Source: an uncultured Porticoccus sp. (GTDB lineage: Bacteria > Pseudomonadota > Gammaproteobacteria > Pseudomonadales > Porticoccaceae). Taken from it: 64,000 bases of DNA. The notes under the pieces were generated by a model. It saw nothing but the letters and a program-made list of their open reading frames with translations, was not told the DNA's origin and ran no database searches. The translations under genes were made by a program, and so were the position numbers. Below are positions 61,666 through 64,000 of this stretch, in pieces. Within the stretch, counting starts at the first letter, position 1. Every line of letters begins with the position of its first letter. The DNA is taken from positions 124,001 through 188,000 of the forward strand of contig NZ_CAJXST010000001.1 of the NCBI RefSeq assembly GCF_913061305.1, in the 5' to 3' direction.

Positions 61666-62606
61666 GTGCCCATTACCGTACCCGGGGAAAACAGATCGGC
61701 ATGTGCATTGAGCACTTCTCCGACATTGAGTGGCTTCTTGCCGGGCAGTTGCAGTGCCGTGACTAACAGGCACCCTTCGCCGGTTTGTACCAGAATACCG
61801 GATTTATCGGTATGAATGATCGTGCCCGGTACCACCTTGTGGTGTTGATTTGGCACCGCTACACCTTTCCAGATACGGATGCGCTCTCCCGAGAGCGTGC
61901 TGTAACAGATCGGGAAAGGGTTAAAGGCCCGAATTTTCAAAACCAGCGTTTTGACAGGTTCATGCCAGTTTACCAGGGCTTCCTGCTTGGTAATTTTTGG
62001 TGCGTAATTGCTCTGCTCGTCATCCTGTTTCTCCGCCACAACCGTTCCCTGTGCAATCTCGTCCAGGACTGCGAGCAGGGCATCGGGGCCGATCCCGGCC
62101 AGTTTGTCATGGAGAGTGCCGGCATTATCGTCCGCTGTTATGGGGCAGTGGGCCTTGCGCAGCATATCGCCGGTATCCAGGCCTTCATCCATCTGCATGA
62201 TGGTTACCCCGGTTTCGGTATCTCCGGCTTCGATGGCGCGCTGAATGGGGGCGGCGCCTCGCCAGCGGGGCAACAGCGAGGCGTGCACATTGATGCAGCC
62301 ATGCCCGGGGGTGGCCAACACAGCCTTTGGCAATAGCAGGCCATAGGCCACAACCACCATGATGTCGGCACTATAGTTGGCCAGGATTTGTTGCTCCGCA
62401 GCCGCTTTCAGGCTGAGTGGCTGATGAACAGGTATCTGGTGATCGGCAGCCAGCAACTTGACCGGGCTGGCAGTGAGTTTTTTGCCGCGCCCGGCCGGAC
62501 GATCGGGCTGTGTGAATACGGCGGCCACTTGGTGGGATGGGCAATCCAGCAACGCCTGAAGGTGTGATGCTGCAAATTGCGGGGTGCCGGCAAATACGAT
62601 GCGCAA
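61662..62606 (-). CDS. fmt: Methionyl-tRNA formyltransferase
   Basis: Formylates initiator methionyl-tRNA. The formyl-folate site (FAGTPQFAASHLQALL), QPDRPAGRGKKL, VVVAYGLLLPKAVL and the catalytic INVHASLLPRWRGAAPIQRAI with Asn/His, then GVTIMQMDEGLDTGDML, are complete. No ATG start exists. TTG 62606 has GAGGA 8 bases upstream and starts at the conserved LRIVFAGTP. TTG 62630, eight codons earlier, is the alternative and lies 7 bp after def. It sits between def and rsmB in the usual order. Confidence 0.95.
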   Translation of the reverse strand: MRIVFAGTPQFAASHLQALLDCPSHQVAAVFTQPDRPAGRGKKLTASPVKLLAADHQIPVHQPLSLKAAAEQQILANYSADIMVVVAYGLLLPKAVLATPGHGCINVHASLLPRWRGAAPIQRAIEAGDTETGVTIMQMDEGLDTGDMLRKAHCPITADDNAGTLHDKLAGIGPDALLAVLDEIAQGTVVAEKQDDEQSNYAPKITKQEALVNWHEPVKTLVLKIRAFNPFPICYSTLSGERIRIWKGVAVPNQHHKVVPGTIIHTDKSGILVQTGEGCLLVTALQLPGKKPLNVGEVLNAHADLFSPGTVMGT

Positions 62607-62636
62607 AGAAGGATCCTCGGGGTTGACCAACCGGTG

Positions 62637-63143
62637 TCAGTCTTGTTGACGGTGGAGTTTTTCCAGTTTTTGCCGGATTCGCTGCCGCTTGATGGGTGAC
62701 AGGTAATCCACGAAAAGCTTGCCGTCGAGGTGGTCAATTTCGTGCTGGATACAGACGGCCAGCAGACCTTCCGGCTCAAGCACGTAGGGCTGCCCTTCCC
62801 GGTCCAGTGCGCTCAGACGAATATGTTCAGGGCGTTGAATGGTTTCATAAAAACCGGGCACTGACAGACAGCCTTCCTGATGGGGGCAGGTGGTATTGTC
62901 CAGTACTTCTATCTGCGGGTTGATCATCACGATCGGCTGATCACCCTCGTCTGATAAATCCATGACCACAATCCGCTTGTCGACGTTGACCTGGGTGGCG
63001 GCAAGACCAATGCCGTTAGCCTGGTACATGGTCGCCAGCATATCGTCCACCAGCGACCTGGTGTTCTGATCGATTTCTGCTACGGGAGCAGCCCTGATAC
63101 GCAGTCGTGGGTCAGGAAATTCAAGGATGTTGAGTATTGACAT
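62637..63143 (-). CDS. def: Peptide deformylase
   Basis: Removes the formyl group from new proteins. The 168-residue sequence has the three family motifs: GIGLAATQV (about 45), EGCLSVPG (about 90, with the metal Cys) and HEIDHLDG (about 132, with two metal His and catalytic Glu). It is the first gene of the long minus-strand run and is divergent from the LysM gene. Confidence 0.97.
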   Translation of the reverse strand: MSILNILEFPDPRLRIRAAPVAEIDQNTRSLVDDMLATMYQANGIGLAATQVNVDKRIVVMDLSDEGDQPIVMINPQIEVLDNTTCPHQEGCLSVPGFYETIQRPEHIRLSALDREGQPYVLEPEGLLAVCIQHEIDHLDGKLFVDYLSPIKRQRIRQKLEKLHRQQD

Positions 63144-63277
63144 TTGTTTGTGACGAGTTTCTAGCTATCTGGCGTAAACCACTGCTAACATAAGGCCAAT
63201 GGAGTGGAATATCACTTAATATAGTCGGGTGAGAAGTATACACACAATCCGGATATAGCACACAGGACGGCCATAAG

Positions 63278-64000
63278 ATGAAAAAAACATTGTTGGGAAT
63301 AGTAGCTGCTTGCGCTATTGCAATTGCCGCCATTGCTGCAGAGGCACCCTTTAATGAGAATGTCCCTGAAAAATATACCGTGAAGAAAGGCGACACACTG
63401 TGGGATATCTCCGATCTGTATCTGCGGGATCCCTGGTTATGGCCTGAGATCTGGTACGCCAACCCCCAGATTGCCAACCCCCACCTGATTTACCCCGGTG
63501 ACATCATTTCCATGGTTTATATCGATGGCCGTCCCCGTTTGATGCTGGAGAAGCGTGACCGGCGGGTAAAACTGTCTCCCGAAGTGAAGGTTGTGCCTGA
63601 GTCGGAGGCCATTCCGGCACTGCCGCTGGATATCATCAACAGCTTTCTGACCCGCAACCGTATTGTCACCCAGGAAGAAATCGATGCGGCACCGTATGTG
63701 GTGGCCGGTCATGAGAAAAAACTGCTCTCTGGCTCGGGAGATACTTTCTACGCACGCGGTCAGTTTGACGAAACGCCGACCTATGGTCTCTACCGGGTTG
63801 GTGCGCCCTATGTGGATCCGGTGACCCAGGAAATATTGGGTATACGCGCGCAGGATGTGGGGTCTGCCAAGGTACAAAAAGTGGCCGATGATATAGCGAC
63901 CATGCTGGCGACCCGATCTCTCGAGGAAGTGCGTATTGGGGAGCGGTTGTTACCCCATGAAGAGCGACCACTCAATTCAATCTTCTACCCCAGCGCCCCC
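63278..64000 (+). CDS. tsaP: LysM-domain protein, TsaP-like (partial)
   Basis: The frame starts at ATG 63278 and is open to the window end (241 codons). A signal peptide (MKKTLLGIVAACAIAIAAIAAEA) is followed by a LysM peptidoglycan-binding domain at about residues 32-80 (YTVKKGDTLWDISDLYLRDPWLWPEIWYANPQI). The rest (RNRIVTQEEIDAAPYVVAGHEKKLLSGSGDTFYARG) matches the type found next to def-fmt in Pseudomonas, where the protein TsaP helps anchor the type IV pilus secretin. Location, divergent to def, is the same. The C-terminal FlgT-like part is outside the window. Confidence 0.85.
   Translation, partial: MKKTLLGIVAACAIAIAAIAAEAPFNENVPEKYTVKKGDTLWDISDLYLRDPWLWPEIWYANPQIANPHLIYPGDIISMVYIDGRPRLMLEKRDRRVKLSPEVKVVPESEAIPALPLDIINSFLTRNRIVTQEEIDAAPYVVAGHEKKLLSGSGDTFYARGQFDETPTYGLYRVGAPYVDPVTQEILGIRAQDVGSAKVQKVADDIATMLATRSLEEVRIGERLLPHEERPLNSIFYPSAP

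Overview
The window is a chromosomal segment of a gammaproteobacterium that spans the replication origin. Most of it is core sequence: the dnaA-dnaN-recF-gyrB group, rpmH-rnpA-yidD-yidC-mnmE, mnmG-rsmG-parA-parB and the complete F-type ATP synthase operon, followed by glmU-glmS. Gene order around glyQS-gmhB-plsC-gyrB and tsaP-def-fmt-rsmB-trkA resembles the Pseudomonas origin region. Two perfect 16-bp parS palindromes of the Pseudomonas type lie inside recF. TRAP transport genes and marine-style metabolism suggest a marine or aquatic relative of the Pseudomonadales/Cellvibrionales, but genus cannot be fixed from sequence reading alone. No rRNA, tRNA or CRISPR array was seen.

Layout. 1-2.2 kb: a decayed chromosomal integron with three gene cassettes (a phosphatase-like protein cut by the window edge, a ParE-type toxin-antitoxin pair, a methyltransferase), two attC sites, an attI-like end and a frameshifted, truncated integrase. 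2.25-9.4 kb: leuA with a structured leader, an Lrp-type regulator and putA lacking the DNA-binding domain, a crotonase and a carbonic anhydrase. 9.5-15.3 kb: the pstSCAB-phoU phosphate operon with a four-repeat Pho box and a 266-bp MITE-like element between pstB and phoU. 15.5-19.1 kb: TRAP permeases, YciA thioesterase, glutaredoxin and a ceramidase-like membrane hydrolase. 19.4-30.3 kb: glyQS, gmhB, an acyltransferase, then gyrB-recF-dnaN-dnaA on the minus strand. 30.6-34.5 kb: mnmE-yidC-yidD-rnpA-rpmH, also minus. 34.5-35.1 kb: an AT-rich gap full of DnaA boxes, the probable oriC, where gene direction switches. 35.1-49.8 kb: mnmG through glmS on the plus strand. 49.8-51.3 kb: an orphan small-RNA candidate and a HexR-type regulator with its operator. 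51.4-54.7 kb: uvrD and a TRAP solute-binding lipoprotein. 54.7-63.1 kb: a nine-gene minus-strand run def-fmt-rsmB-trkA-trkH-TPR-retropepsin-rimK-aspartoacylase. 63.3 kb to the end: a divergent, partial TsaP-like LysM gene.

How the genes work together. The centre holds the replication and segregation machinery (DnaA, DnaN, RecF, GyrB, ParA, ParB, parS, oriC) with translation and membrane-biogenesis genes and the ATP synthase. The flanks hold nutrient handling (phosphate uptake, proline catabolism, leucine synthesis, potassium uptake, TRAP uptake of organic acids). The least conventional pieces are the integron remnant, the MITE-like repeat at the pstB stop codon, the leuA leader structure, the small-RNA candidate near 50.2 kb, the ceramidase-like gene, the rimK-retropepsin-aspartoacylase module, and the orientation of the rpmH-mnmE block relative to dnaA.
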